The notes under the pieces: generated by a model | Told to the model about the DNA's origin: nothing | The model's input: only the letters and a program-made list of their open reading frames with translations | Database searches by the model: none | In this document: piece after piece, positions 8,139 through 15,495 of the stretch | How the letters are laid out: each line of letters starts with the position of its first letter | How positions within the stretch are numbered: position 1 is the stretch's first letter | Made by a program: the position numbers and the translations under genes | Assembly: GCA_025936735.1 (NCBI GenBank) | Contig: JAICSU010000004.1 | Coordinates: forward strand, 1 to 40,874 | Reading direction: 5' to 3' | DNA from: Amnibacterium sp. | GTDB lineage: Bacteria > Actinomycetota > Actinomycetes > Actinomycetales > Microbacteriaceae | DNA length: 40,874 nt

Positions 8139-8648
8139 GTGCTGCTGCTGCCGGCGCTGCTGGTCGCCGTCGCCGTCCTCGTCGGGCTGGTGCTCCTTCT
8201 GCGCCCCGCGCTGATGAGCGCGCCGCCGCTCGAGGCCGACCCCGCCTCCCCCCGCATCAGCACCGAGGTGCGCAGCGGCGAGGAGCAGGTCATGATCCAC
8301 GTCGCCCGCTCCCTCAGCGTGGCGGTCGGTCCGGACCAGGTGGGCTACGGCGAGATCTACGTCGTCTCGTCCGCCGACGGCGTGATCAGGCTCGCGTCGA
8401 GGTCCGAGATCGGCCGCGGGTTCGACGGCGAAATCCGGTTGCAGCGCGGTCGCCGCGGAACGGTCGTGGAGTACTACGTGCTCCGGCTGCCCGGCGACGA
8501 GAGCCTGCACGGCCGGGTCCTCCGCCTCGACCGGCAGATCGCCGACGCGCTGCGCGGCCTCGACCCGCAGGCCGACGTGCGGATGGTCGCGGACCAGCCG
8601 CGGGAGCGCAGCGGCGGCCGGATGCCCCCGCAGCTCCCCGCGGGCTGA
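8139..8648 (+). CDS. hypothetical protein with N-terminal membrane anchor
   Basis: 169 aa. GTG 8139 is chosen because GGAGG ends 7 nt before it and the protein then begins with a clean hydrophobic helix (LLLPALLVAVAVLVGLVLLL, residues 2-21). The track's longer ORF is mostly a shadow of the MFS gene. The rest, with alternating polar and hydrophobic residues (VMIHVARSLSVAVG, GEIYVVSSADGVIRL), looks like a small beta-rich domain, followed by a disordered Pro-rich tail. I do not recognise the family. It converges on the rhodopsin gene with a 15-bp gap. Confidence 0.6.
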   Translation: MLLLPALLVAVAVLVGLVLLLRPALMSAPPLEADPASPRISTEVRSGEEQVMIHVARSLSVAVGPDQVGYGEIYVVSSADGVIRLASRSEIGRGFDGEIRLQRGRRGTVVEYYVLRLPGDESLHGRVLRLDRQIADALRGLDPQADVRMVADQPRERSGGRMPPQLPAG

Positions 8649-8663
8649 GCCGGGCGCCGGTCC

Positions 8664-9551
8664 TCAGCGGCCCGGCTCGTCGCGGACGGCCGGCAGGAGC
8701 CCGTCCGACAGCTTGCGCTGATCGAGCCAGATCGACTCGGGATGCGTGTCCAGCCCGGCGTGCACGTCGGATGCGCTGCGGATGCGGGCCACGCGGGCGA
8801 GGAGGGTGCCGTAGCCGACCTTCGCCACGACGTCGGCGGCGCAGAGCGCGAGCTGCTCGCCCGTCGTCCACGGGCCGCCCCACACCTGGCCCTGCAGGCC
8901 GAACACGACCGGGTAGACGAACCAGACGATCAGCAGCACCAGCATCGCCGAGCGGTACGGGCTGCGGGCGGACGGCGGCATCGAGGGCAGCGAGCGCACG
9001 ACCGTGGTGATCACGACGACGTAGAGCACCGCGAAGAAGACCGCCGAGACGCCGCCCCAGATCGCGAGGGCGGCCGGATCCGTCCCGCCGTCGACGACGA
9101 CGCCGCCGACGAACCCGAGCGCGATCATCACGAAGGCCGCGCTCGCGCCCGCGAGGCGGAAGCGACGCGCCACCGGTCCCGTGAGGCTGCTCACCGCGAT
9201 CAGCTCGACCACCAGCAGCGGCACGCTCACCGACCAGTCCATGTAGCGCGCCGCCCACGAGATCATGGCGGCGTCGTTCGGCCGCCAGAGGGTCCCGCTC
9301 CGGTCGTAGCCGAGCAGGAACAGCACGGCGATGAGGACGTAGGACGCGAACGCCACCGCCGTCACCTGCATCCCGGTGAGGGTCGCCGCCCGGTATCGGG
9401 GCGTCACGTCGCGCCGGGTCGCCGCCATCCGGAGGAAGGTCGCGCCGAGCGCGAGGCCGGCGACGACGATCCCGTACAGCACGAGCGAGTGCTCGGCGTC
9501 CGTGAGCGGGACGTTCCAGGGGGCGACGGCGCTCGGCACGGCGATGGGCAA
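8664..9551 (-). CDS. bacteriorhodopsin-family light-driven proton pump (microbial rhodopsin)
   Basis: 295 aa from TTG 9551, chosen because AGGAGG ends 4 nt upstream; the track's ORF start at 9866 overlaps the helicase gene. Seven hydrophobic helices. In helix C, RYMDWSVSVPLLVVEL aligns with bacteriorhodopsin: Arg102 = R82, Asp105 = D85 (counter-ion/acceptor), Ser109 = T89, Glu116 = D96 (donor). Helix G has Asp240 = D212 and Lys244 = K216, the retinal Schiff-base lysine, in ADVVAKVGYG. Helix F keeps WFVYPVV. The carboxylates at both acceptor and donor positions indicate an outward H+ pump. Leu113 at the L93 (proteorhodopsin 105) position predicts green absorption. Trp165-Gly166 replaces W137-W138 of bacteriorhodopsin, as in antenna-binding xanthorhodopsin. 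No retinal or carotenoid genes are in the window. A possible -10, CAGGAT (9614-9619), lies upstream. Confidence 0.95.
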   Translation of the reverse strand: MPIAVPSAVAPWNVPLTDAEHSLVLYGIVVAGLALGATFLRMAATRRDVTPRYRAATLTGMQVTAVAFASYVLIAVLFLLGYDRSGTLWRPNDAAMISWAARYMDWSVSVPLLVVELIAVSSLTGPVARRFRLAGASAAFVMIALGFVGGVVVDGGTDPAALAIWGGVSAVFFAVLYVVVITTVVRSLPSMPPSARSPYRSAMLVLLIVWFVYPVVFGLQGQVWGGPWTTGEQLALCAADVVAKVGYGTLLARVARIRSASDVHAGLDTHPESIWLDQRKLSDGLLPAVRDEPGR

Positions 9552-9620
9552 CGGACCTCCTGGCTCCCGGTGGCCGCTGCGGCCGGATCCATGCTGCCGT
9601 GTGCGGCGCACGAATCCTGG

Positions 9621-9642
9621 GAGGCGACCGTGTCGCCGCCTC
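9621..9642 (-). terminator. hairpin after the SNF2 helicase gene
   Basis: GAGGCGACCGTGTCGCCGCCTC contains a perfect GGCGAC-CGT-GTCGCC stem (9623-9637), extendable to GAGG/CCTC with a 2-nt bulge. It lies at the helicase stop (9641-9643) and upstream of the rhodopsin start. There is no T tract, so it may attenuate rather than terminate. Confidence 0.3.
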
Positions 9643-12600
9643 AGCCGAGCAGCTCGCGCACGTCCTCGGCGGTGATGCCGGCCCCGGCGCTGCCCTCGGC
9701 GTCGGCCATGACCGCGTCGAACAGGTCGGCCTTCGCGGCCTTCAGCGCCATGACCTTCTGCTCGATCGTGTCCTTCGCAACCAGCCGGTACACGTACACC
9801 GAGCGGGTCTGGCCGATCCGGTGGGCGCGGTCGATCGCCTGCTCCTCGGCGGCCGGGTTCCACCACGGGTCGAGCAGGATGCAGTAGTCGGCCTCGGCGA
9901 GGTTGAGGCCGAACCCGCCGGCCTTCAGCGAGACGAGGAACACGTCGGCGTCGCCGCCCCGGAACCGCTGGATCGCCTCGTCGCGCCGCACGGTGGATCC
10001 GTCGAGGTAGGCGTAGCCGATGTCGGCCGCGTCCAGGCGCTTCCGCACCCGGCCGAGCAGCCTCGTGAACTGGCTGAAGACCAGCACGCGGTGGCCCTCG
10101 TCGAGGGCGTCGCCGAGCAGCTCCTCGAGCAGGTCGAGCTTCGTCGACGGCACGTCGTCGAGCTCCGGGTCGACGAGCGCCGCGTCGAGCGCGGCCTGCC
10201 GCAGGGTCGTGAGGGCGCGGAAGATCGCGAAGCGGTTGCGGCCGAACTCGTCGATGAGCCCGAGCACCCGCTGCCGCTCCCTGGCGAGCAGCCGGTCGTA
10301 GACGGCCCGCTGCTCCGGATGCAGCTCGACCTCGAGCACCTGCTCGACCTTGTCGGGCAGGTCGGCCGCGACCGCGCCCTTCGTCCTTCGCAGCATCAGG
10401 GGGCGGATGCGGCGCCGCAGCTGGGCGAGCCGCTCGGCGTCGCCCTCACGCTCGATCGGCCGCTGGTACGCCTCGGCGAAACCGGTCGGCGAGGGGAAGA
10501 GGCCGGGGGCGACGATCGAGAAGACGCTCCACAGGTCCATGAGGGAGTTCTCCATGGGCGTGCCCGTGATCGCGAGCTTGAACGGCACGTCGAGGCTGCG
10601 CACGGCGGTGTGCGTGGCCGCGTTCCGGTTCTTCACGAACTGCGCCTCGTCGAGCAGCATCCCGGACCACAGGATGCTGCGGTACGCCTCCGCCTCCAGC
10701 CGGAAGAGCGCGTACGAGGTGATGACGAGGTCGGCGTCGCCGATCGTCTGCCCGATCGTGCGGCCGCTGCGCCTCGTGGTCTCGGAGATCGCGGCGACCC
10801 GCACGTCGGGGACGAAGCGGGCGGCCTCCGCGGTCCAGTTCGGCACGACGCTGGTGGGGGCGATGACGAGGAACCGCGGCCGCCCCTGCTCGCCGCCGGG
10901 CAGCCGCTGATCGGCGACGGCGCGCGCGACGAGGGCGAGGGACTGCACCGTCTTGCCGAGGCCCATGTCGTCGGCGAGCACACCGCCGAGGGCGCTGTCG
11001 TAGAGGAAGGAGAGCCAGTCGTAGCCGGTCTGCTGGTAGGGGCGCAGCACCGCAGGGAAGTGCTCGGGCAGGGCTTGCGGCGGCAGCCGTCCCTCCGCGC
11101 TGCCGGCGAGCCCGGCGACGGCGCGGCGCCAGGACTCCGCCTGCCGCTGCACGATCCCGAGCTCCGCGAGCTCCTCCCAGAGGGAGCCCTGGAAGCGGGA
11201 GATGCGCATCCCGCCCGCGCCGTCGTCCGCCAGCTCCCTGGCCTCCGCGAGCAGGTCGCGGAGCCGCGCGAACGCGTCGGAGTCGAGGGGGAAGTAGACG
11301 CCGCCCGGCAGGACCATGTAGTCGTCGCCCCGGGCGAGCGCGCGGATGACGTCGGCGATCGGCACCGAGTCGTCGCCGACCCGGACGGCGATGTCGAGGT
11401 CGAACCAGTCGCGGTCGCCCGCCCGCTCCCGGGTCTCGATCGTGACGACGGGGGCCTGCTCGGCCGGCCGGTAGTCGACCGGTGCGCCGCGCTCCTCGAG
11501 CAGCAGTCCCTCGATCGCGCGGATGCGGGGCAGCACCTCGCGGGCGAAGTCGATCGCGGCGGTGCCGGCGAAGCCGAACGTCGCCTTCAGCCGCGAGGAG
11601 CCGGGCACGAAGAGCTCGGGCGCCGTGTCCGGGGTGATCCCGGCTGCGGACACGTGCTCGAGCAGGCGGCGCTCGGCGGCGGCGTCCCGGAAGGCGTGGC
11701 CGCCGTCCGGCTCGAACGGCGAGCGCGGGGTCGTGGCGTCCTCGCCCGGCACGCGGTAGCGCCACCACCAGGTGCCCTCGACGGGCTTCGTCGCCGCGAA
11801 GCGCAGGGTGACGCCGAGCTCCGGCACGGGCAGGGCCGGCGGCGAGAAGGTGCCGTCGCGGGAGACGACCGGCAGCAGTGTGGCGAGGCGCCGGTAGTGC
11901 TCGGCGAGGAACACGCCCTCCTCCTCCCGCGGCACGCGGATGGGATCGTCGAGCGTCAAGAAGGCCCGGGCCCGCGGGGCGACGGGCTCGGCGAACCGCG
12001 CGAGTCCGACCGCCGCCTCGGTGAGGGCGCTGCCCGGTTCCTGCTGCCAGGTGGCGAGCCCGGTGGCGGGATCCCCCACGAGCACGAACGGCTGCGGCAC
12101 GGGGCGGGCGGAGGCGGGGTCGCCGTCGGCGACGAGCGGCTTCAGCACGAGTCCCTCGTCGTCGCGGCCGACGTCGATGGCGGGCACCGCGGGGGCCGCC
12201 GCGAGCAGGAGGGGCGTCTGCGCCTTGCCCCCGGTCACGAGCCCGAGCCCGAGGTGCTGCGCCTCGTCGAGGAGGGACCAGAGCCGCCCGCTGCGGGCGC
12301 GGTCGAGGCCGAGCCACGTGCCGGTGGCGAGGGGAGCCGCGCCGTCGGTGAGCAGCAGGTGGAGCTCCCGGAGCAGGCGCGCCTGGTCGTCGTCGTAGTC
12401 GTGCAGCGCGGTCACCTGGGCGAAGTCGCGCCAGGAGATCCCGGTGCGCCGCCAGCGGCCGCCGGGGCCGAGCTGCACGGGCCGCAGGGCGACGACCGGG
12501 GCCACCGGCCTGCGCGGGCCGTTCGGCCGGCCGGGCTGCAGCTCGAACCAGAGCCCGAGCGGCGAGGTCCCGCCGCGGGGGTCGAGCCCTTCGAGGATGG

Positions 12601-12916
12601 GGTCGAGCGCCCGCCGCCACGGCGCCCCGACGCCTTCCCGCGCGGTCTGCGCGGGGGTCCGCAGGGCCTCCAGCAGCAGGGCGCCGACGTGCTTGCACCG
12701 CTCCCCGACCGGGCAGTCGCAGAGGCCGGTGACCGGCTCCGGGCCGTGCTCGCCGATCCGCATCCGCACGCGCACCGCGTAGGGCAGCCGCCGCGCGCCG
12801 CGCACGTGTCCGGTGAGGATCGTGCGGTCGTTGCTCCAGCGCGTGTCCGCGACGTGCCCCTGCCGCTGGTACGCGTCGGCGCGGGCGAAGACGGCACGGC
12901 CGACGAAGTGCTGCAC
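9641..12916 (-). CDS. SWIM zinc finger-containing SNF2-family DEAD/DEAH helicase
   Basis: 1091 aa from GTG 12916 (GAGG about 5 nt upstream; the frame stays open a little further but without a standard start). N-terminal SWIM motif CDCPVGERCKH (CxCxnCxH) near residues 65-75, a long middle domain, then the Swi2/Snf2 ATPase: Walker A DDMGLGKT (about 645), DEAQ box (about 760), ITGTPMEN, and helicase C-terminal motifs VFSQFTRLLG, GGFGLNLAEAD and QAIDRAHRIGQT. An ATP-driven double-stranded DNA translocase; bacterial members such as RapA/HepA relatives act on nucleoprotein complexes. Length is normal for the actinobacterial SWIM-SNF2 family. The universal-stress-type gene lies just upstream on the same strand. 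Confidence 0.93.
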   Translation of the reverse strand: MQHFVGRAVFARADAYQRQGHVADTRWSNDRTILTGHVRGARRLPYAVRVRMRIGEHGPEPVTGLCDCPVGERCKHVGALLLEALRTPAQTAREGVGAPWRRALDPILEGLDPRGGTSPLGLWFELQPGRPNGPRRPVAPVVALRPVQLGPGGRWRRTGISWRDFAQVTALHDYDDDQARLLRELHLLLTDGAAPLATGTWLGLDRARSGRLWSLLDEAQHLGLGLVTGGKAQTPLLLAAAPAVPAIDVGRDDEGLVLKPLVADGDPASARPVPQPFVLVGDPATGLATWQQEPGSALTEAAVGLARFAEPVAPRARAFLTLDDPIRVPREEEGVFLAEHYRRLATLLPVVSRDGTFSPPALPVPELGVTLRFAATKPVEGTWWWRYRVPGEDATTPRSPFEPDGGHAFRDAAAERRLLEHVSAAGITPDTAPELFVPGSSRLKATFGFAGTAAIDFAREVLPRIRAIEGLLLEERGAPVDYRPAEQAPVVTIETRERAGDRDWFDLDIAVRVGDDSVPIADVIRALARGDDYMVLPGGVYFPLDSDAFARLRDLLAEARELADDGAGGMRISRFQGSLWEELAELGIVQRQAESWRRAVAGLAGSAEGRLPPQALPEHFPAVLRPYQQTGYDWLSFLYDSALGGVLADDMGLGKTVQSLALVARAVADQRLPGGEQGRPRFLVIAPTSVVPNWTAEAARFVPDVRVAAISETTRRSGRTIGQTIGDADLVITSYALFRLEAEAYRSILWSGMLLDEAQFVKNRNAATHTAVRSLDVPFKLAITGTPMENSLMDLWSVFSIVAPGLFPSPTGFAEAYQRPIEREGDAERLAQLRRRIRPLMLRRTKGAVAADLPDKVEQVLEVELHPEQRAVYDRLLARERQRVLGLIDEFGRNRFAIFRALTTLRQAALDAALVDPELDDVPSTKLDLLEELLGDALDEGHRVLVFSQFTRLLGRVRKRLDAADIGYAYLDGSTVRRDEAIQRFRGGDADVFLVSLKAGGFGLNLAEADYCILLDPWWNPAAEEQAIDRAHRIGQTRSVYVYRLVAKDTIEQKVMALKAAKADLFDAVMADAEGSAGAGITAEDVRELLG

Positions 12917-13000
12917 GCCGGCCTCGGAGTAGATGGTGCGCCCCCGTCCCCCGCCGGACCCGGGCGGGCAGGCGACCTCCCAGTTTAGGCGGCGGCCGTG

Positions 13001-13573
13001 CTACTGCGGCGCGCCTCCGCCGTGGCGGCCGTGGGGGTGGTCGACCACGTCGTCGGCGTCCCAGGGCAGCCGCCGCTCGTCCTCGGTGGGCGCGATCGGC
13101 ACGACGACCACGGGGCGGTACTGCCGGTGGCTGAGCCGCACCGCGACGGAGCCGCCGAAGAAGCGCCGCACCGCTCCCGAGAAGCCGTTCTGCCGGGTGC
13201 CGACGACGATCATCAGGGCGTTCTCCTCGTCCGCCACCGTCATCAGCGAGGTCGCGGCCTCGCCGACCAGCTCGCGCATGGACCAGCGCACGCCCATCGG
13301 CTCGAGCAGCGCATCGATCTCCTCGAGGCGCTCCGGCGGGAACATAGGCTCGTCGCCGTCGGACTCGGGATCGATCGGTGCGGAGATGAGGGTGCCGTCC
13401 GGCAGGTCCTGGAGCACGTACCGGGTCGCGTCGACGGTGACGCAGACGAGCTGCGCCCGGAAGGTGCGAGCGAACTCTCCGGCCACCTGGACGACCCAGA
13501 GGGGCTGATCGGGCAGCACCCCGACCACGATCACCGGCTCGATGAGCCGCCGGGGTTCCGATGCCTCAGCCAT
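13001..13573 (-). CDS. universal stress protein (UspA) family protein
   Basis: 190 aa from ATG 13573 with GGAGG 7 nt upstream. A Rossmann-like Usp domain: PVIVVGVLPDQP at the first strand, LVCVTVDA at the second, and the ATP-binding-type C-terminal motif VVGTRQNGFSGAVRRFFGGSVAVRLSHR followed by PVVVVP. Usp proteins bind nucleotides and modulate stress survival. The residue pattern GxxGxxxxxxGSVA suggests the ATP-binding subclass. A His/Gly-rich tail (HPHGRHGGGAPQ) is an oddity of unknown meaning. Confidence 0.85.
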   Translation of the reverse strand: MAEASEPRRLIEPVIVVGVLPDQPLWVVQVAGEFARTFRAQLVCVTVDATRYVLQDLPDGTLISAPIDPESDGDEPMFPPERLEEIDALLEPMGVRWSMRELVGEAATSLMTVADEENALMIVVGTRQNGFSGAVRRFFGGSVAVRLSHRQYRPVVVVPIAPTEDERRLPWDADDVVDHPHGRHGGGAPQ

Positions 13574-13637
13574 TGAGCACCTCCGCCCGCATCATCGCCG
13601 ACGGGGGGTGGGCGGTCAACGGGTGCGCAGCGGACGG

Positions 13638-14417
13638 TCAGCGGGGACGCTGCTCCCCGACGCTGTTGCCGCCGTCGACGACGAGCACCTGCCCCGTCGT
13701 GTACGCGGCGCCGGGCGTGCAGAGCCAGGCGACCGCCGCGGCGACCTCGTCGGGCGTCCCGCTCCGGCCGAGGGGGACCCGCTCGCCCTCGAGCGCCTCC
13801 TCCGGCAGCTGGGACCCCGTCGCGATCCAGCCCGGCGCGACCGCGTTGACCGTGATGCCGTGCCGCGCCTCGTCGACGGCGACCGCGCGGGCCAGCCCGA
13901 CCATGCCGGCCTTCGCCGCGGCGTAGGCGACGTCCGCGCGGTTCGCCATCACCGGTCCGGTCACGCTCGAGACGTTCACGATCCGGCCCCATCCGGCCTC
14001 GCGCATCGCGGGCACGAGGGCGCGGGTGACGAGGAACGCGCTGGTCAGGTTCTGGGCGAGCGAGGCGTTCCAGGCGGCGGGGTCGACGGTGACGTCCCCG
14101 GATCCCATCGCCTCGCCGGTGGCCACCATGCCCGCGTTGTTCACGAGCACGGTCGGGGTGGCCGCCCCGAGCGCGGCGACGAGCCCCTGGACGCCGGCCT
14201 CGTGCTCGAGCCGGGCGACGAGGCCGGTCGCGGCGATCCCCTCGGCGCGGAGCTCGGCGACCCGCTCGTGGACCCGGTCCGTGGTGGCGGTGAGCACGAC
14301 GGCGGCGCCGAGGCGGCCGAGCAGCCGTGCGGTGGCGAAGCCGATCCCGGTGGGGCCGCCCGCTCCGGTGACGAGGGCGGTGCGGCCGGTCAGGTCGAAC
14401 GACGGAGGCGTCTTCAT
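13638..14417 (-). CDS. SDR family oxidoreductase (FabG-like)
   Basis: 259 aa from ATG 14417. Cofactor motif TGAGGPTGIG, VNNAGM, VSSVTG and the active-site YAAAK are all present, and the C-terminus ends in VDGGNSVGEQRPR as in 3-oxoacyl-ACP reductase-like classical SDRs. The TGxxxGxG motif has a two-residue insertion (GAGGPTGIG) seen in some 3-ketoacyl reductases. NAD(P)-dependent alcohol/ketone interconversion; substrate unknown. A TAGCCT hexamer ends 7 nt before the ATG and there is no Shine-Dalgarno, suggesting a leaderless mRNA separate from the upstream secreted-protein gene. Confidence 0.87.
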   Translation of the reverse strand: MKTPPSFDLTGRTALVTGAGGPTGIGFATARLLGRLGAAVVLTATTDRVHERVAELRAEGIAATGLVARLEHEAGVQGLVAALGAATPTVLVNNAGMVATGEAMGSGDVTVDPAAWNASLAQNLTSAFLVTRALVPAMREAGWGRIVNVSSVTGPVMANRADVAYAAAKAGMVGLARAVAVDEARHGITVNAVAPGWIATGSQLPEEALEGERVPLGRSGTPDEVAAAVAWLCTPGAAYTTGQVLVVDGGNSVGEQRPR

Positions 14418-14424
14418 GCGGAAC

Positions 14425-14430
14425 AGGCTA
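14425..14430 (-). promoter_or_regulatory. -10 hexamer TAGCCT of a leaderless SDR transcript
   Basis: TAGCCT followed by exactly 7 nt (GTTCCGC) and ATG. Transcription would begin at or next to the A of the start codon. No Shine-Dalgarno is present. -35 not recognised. Confidence 0.4.
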
Positions 14431-14441
14431 CGGAGACGGCG

Positions 14442-15365
14442 TCAGCGCACGGCGACGTCCGCGTCCATGCCGTCGACGATGACCTGCACGATCGTGATCC
14501 GGCCGTTCGGCGTGAACGGCGCGAGCTCGGGCGCCGCGCGGGCGGCGTCGGCGGGGGTGCCCGGTCCGATCGGGTACCACTCGTCCAGCCGGTCGAGCGG
14601 GCTGCCGGGACGCAGATCGCCGACGATCGAGCCCCAGTAGTAGAGGTTCGAGTACAGCCCGGTGGACGTGCCGAGGCCGCCCGCCGACGGGGGCGCCGTG
14701 AAGTAGGCCGCCATCCCCTCGATGATCGCCTCATTGAACCGGGGGTCGGTGCGGAAGTCGCGGAGGGTCTCGACGTCGATCCACCAGCGGTGCCGGGCCG
14801 GGTCGGTGACGCCGGGGATGGCGGCGTCCCGGCGGGCGGTCGCCCAGCCGAACACGTAGGCGCAGGCGCGGCTGACGTGGCTCCCGGCGCAGTCGGTGCC
14901 GAAGGCGGCCGGGATGGGGATGCGGCGGCCGGCGACGACCGCCGAGGAGGGCCAGATCGGCTTCGCCCATCGCCGCTCGGCGGGCTGCCACGGGTCGGCG
15001 GCCATCACGTAGTAGCCGAGCGACGCCGGCCCGCCGGTGGCCGTCCGCGCCCACGCCATCGTCTTGGCGAGGCAGCCGCTCGTCGTGCCGGGGACGCCGT
15101 CGTTCACGCCGACGATCGCGAAGGCCGGGTGCGGCACGGCGTGCGCGGTGAGCGCGCGGCGGCAGTTCGGCCACGACGCGTCACCCCCGACGGGAGGCGA
15201 GGCGGCGGGCGCGGCCGGGCGGGGCAGCGCCGTCGACTCCTGCGAGGGCAGAGACAGCAGCACCACCGCGAGCGCCCCGAGCCCGACCGCGATCAGCAGA
15301 GCATGCACGCCGGACGGACCGCCGCCCCTCCCCCGGCGTCGCACGGGCGGGCGTCGGCGGGGCAT
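14442..15365 (-). CDS. secreted or membrane-anchored GH25/Rv2525c-like protein
   Basis: 307 aa from ATG 15365. A basic N-terminus (RRRPPVRRRGRGG) precedes a hydrophobic helix (about 21-42), so it is exported or anchored. The mature part opens with DASWPNC, then FAIVGVNDGVPGTTSGCLAKTMAWA, and has WWIDVETLRDF and a final IVQVIVDGMDADV. This is the pattern of actinobacterial secreted TIM-barrel proteins related to glycoside hydrolase family 25 and the Rv2525c type, in which a W(I/V)DVE strand carries the acidic residues. Cell-wall hydrolysis or remodelling is likely but unproven. Four cysteines could form disulfides. Confidence 0.7.
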   Translation of the reverse strand: MPRRRPPVRRRGRGGGPSGVHALLIAVGLGALAVVLLSLPSQESTALPRPAAPAASPPVGGDASWPNCRRALTAHAVPHPAFAIVGVNDGVPGTTSGCLAKTMAWARTATGGPASLGYYVMAADPWQPAERRWAKPIWPSSAVVAGRRIPIPAAFGTDCAGSHVSRACAYVFGWATARRDAAIPGVTDPARHRWWIDVETLRDFRTDPRFNEAIIEGMAAYFTAPPSAGGLGTSTGLYSNLYYWGSIVGDLRPGSPLDRLDEWYPIGPGTPADAARAAPELAPFTPNGRITIVQVIVDGMDADVAVR

Positions 15366-15495
15366 GCGGACACGGTGGCAGACGGGAGGGCGGCCCTTCG
15401 GTCAGCACGCCGGGACCCGGCCGACACGCCGCGAAGCGCCGGATCCGTCCTCCGCTCCCTGTCAGCGAGCAGCATCGATACGAAAGAATGCTCGC

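Noticed and set aside
9599-12988. 1129-aa plus-strand ORF opposite the SNF2 helicase
   Set aside because: Arg/Gly/Val/Glu-rich composition with no family motif; it is the complementary-frame shadow of the GC-rich helicase gene, whose motifs are clear.
15481-15494. CGAAAGAATGCTCG before the Ser/Thr kinase as an SOS box
   Set aside because: Two mismatches to CGAACNNNNGTTCG and no palindrome; better explained as -10-like AAGAAT sequence.
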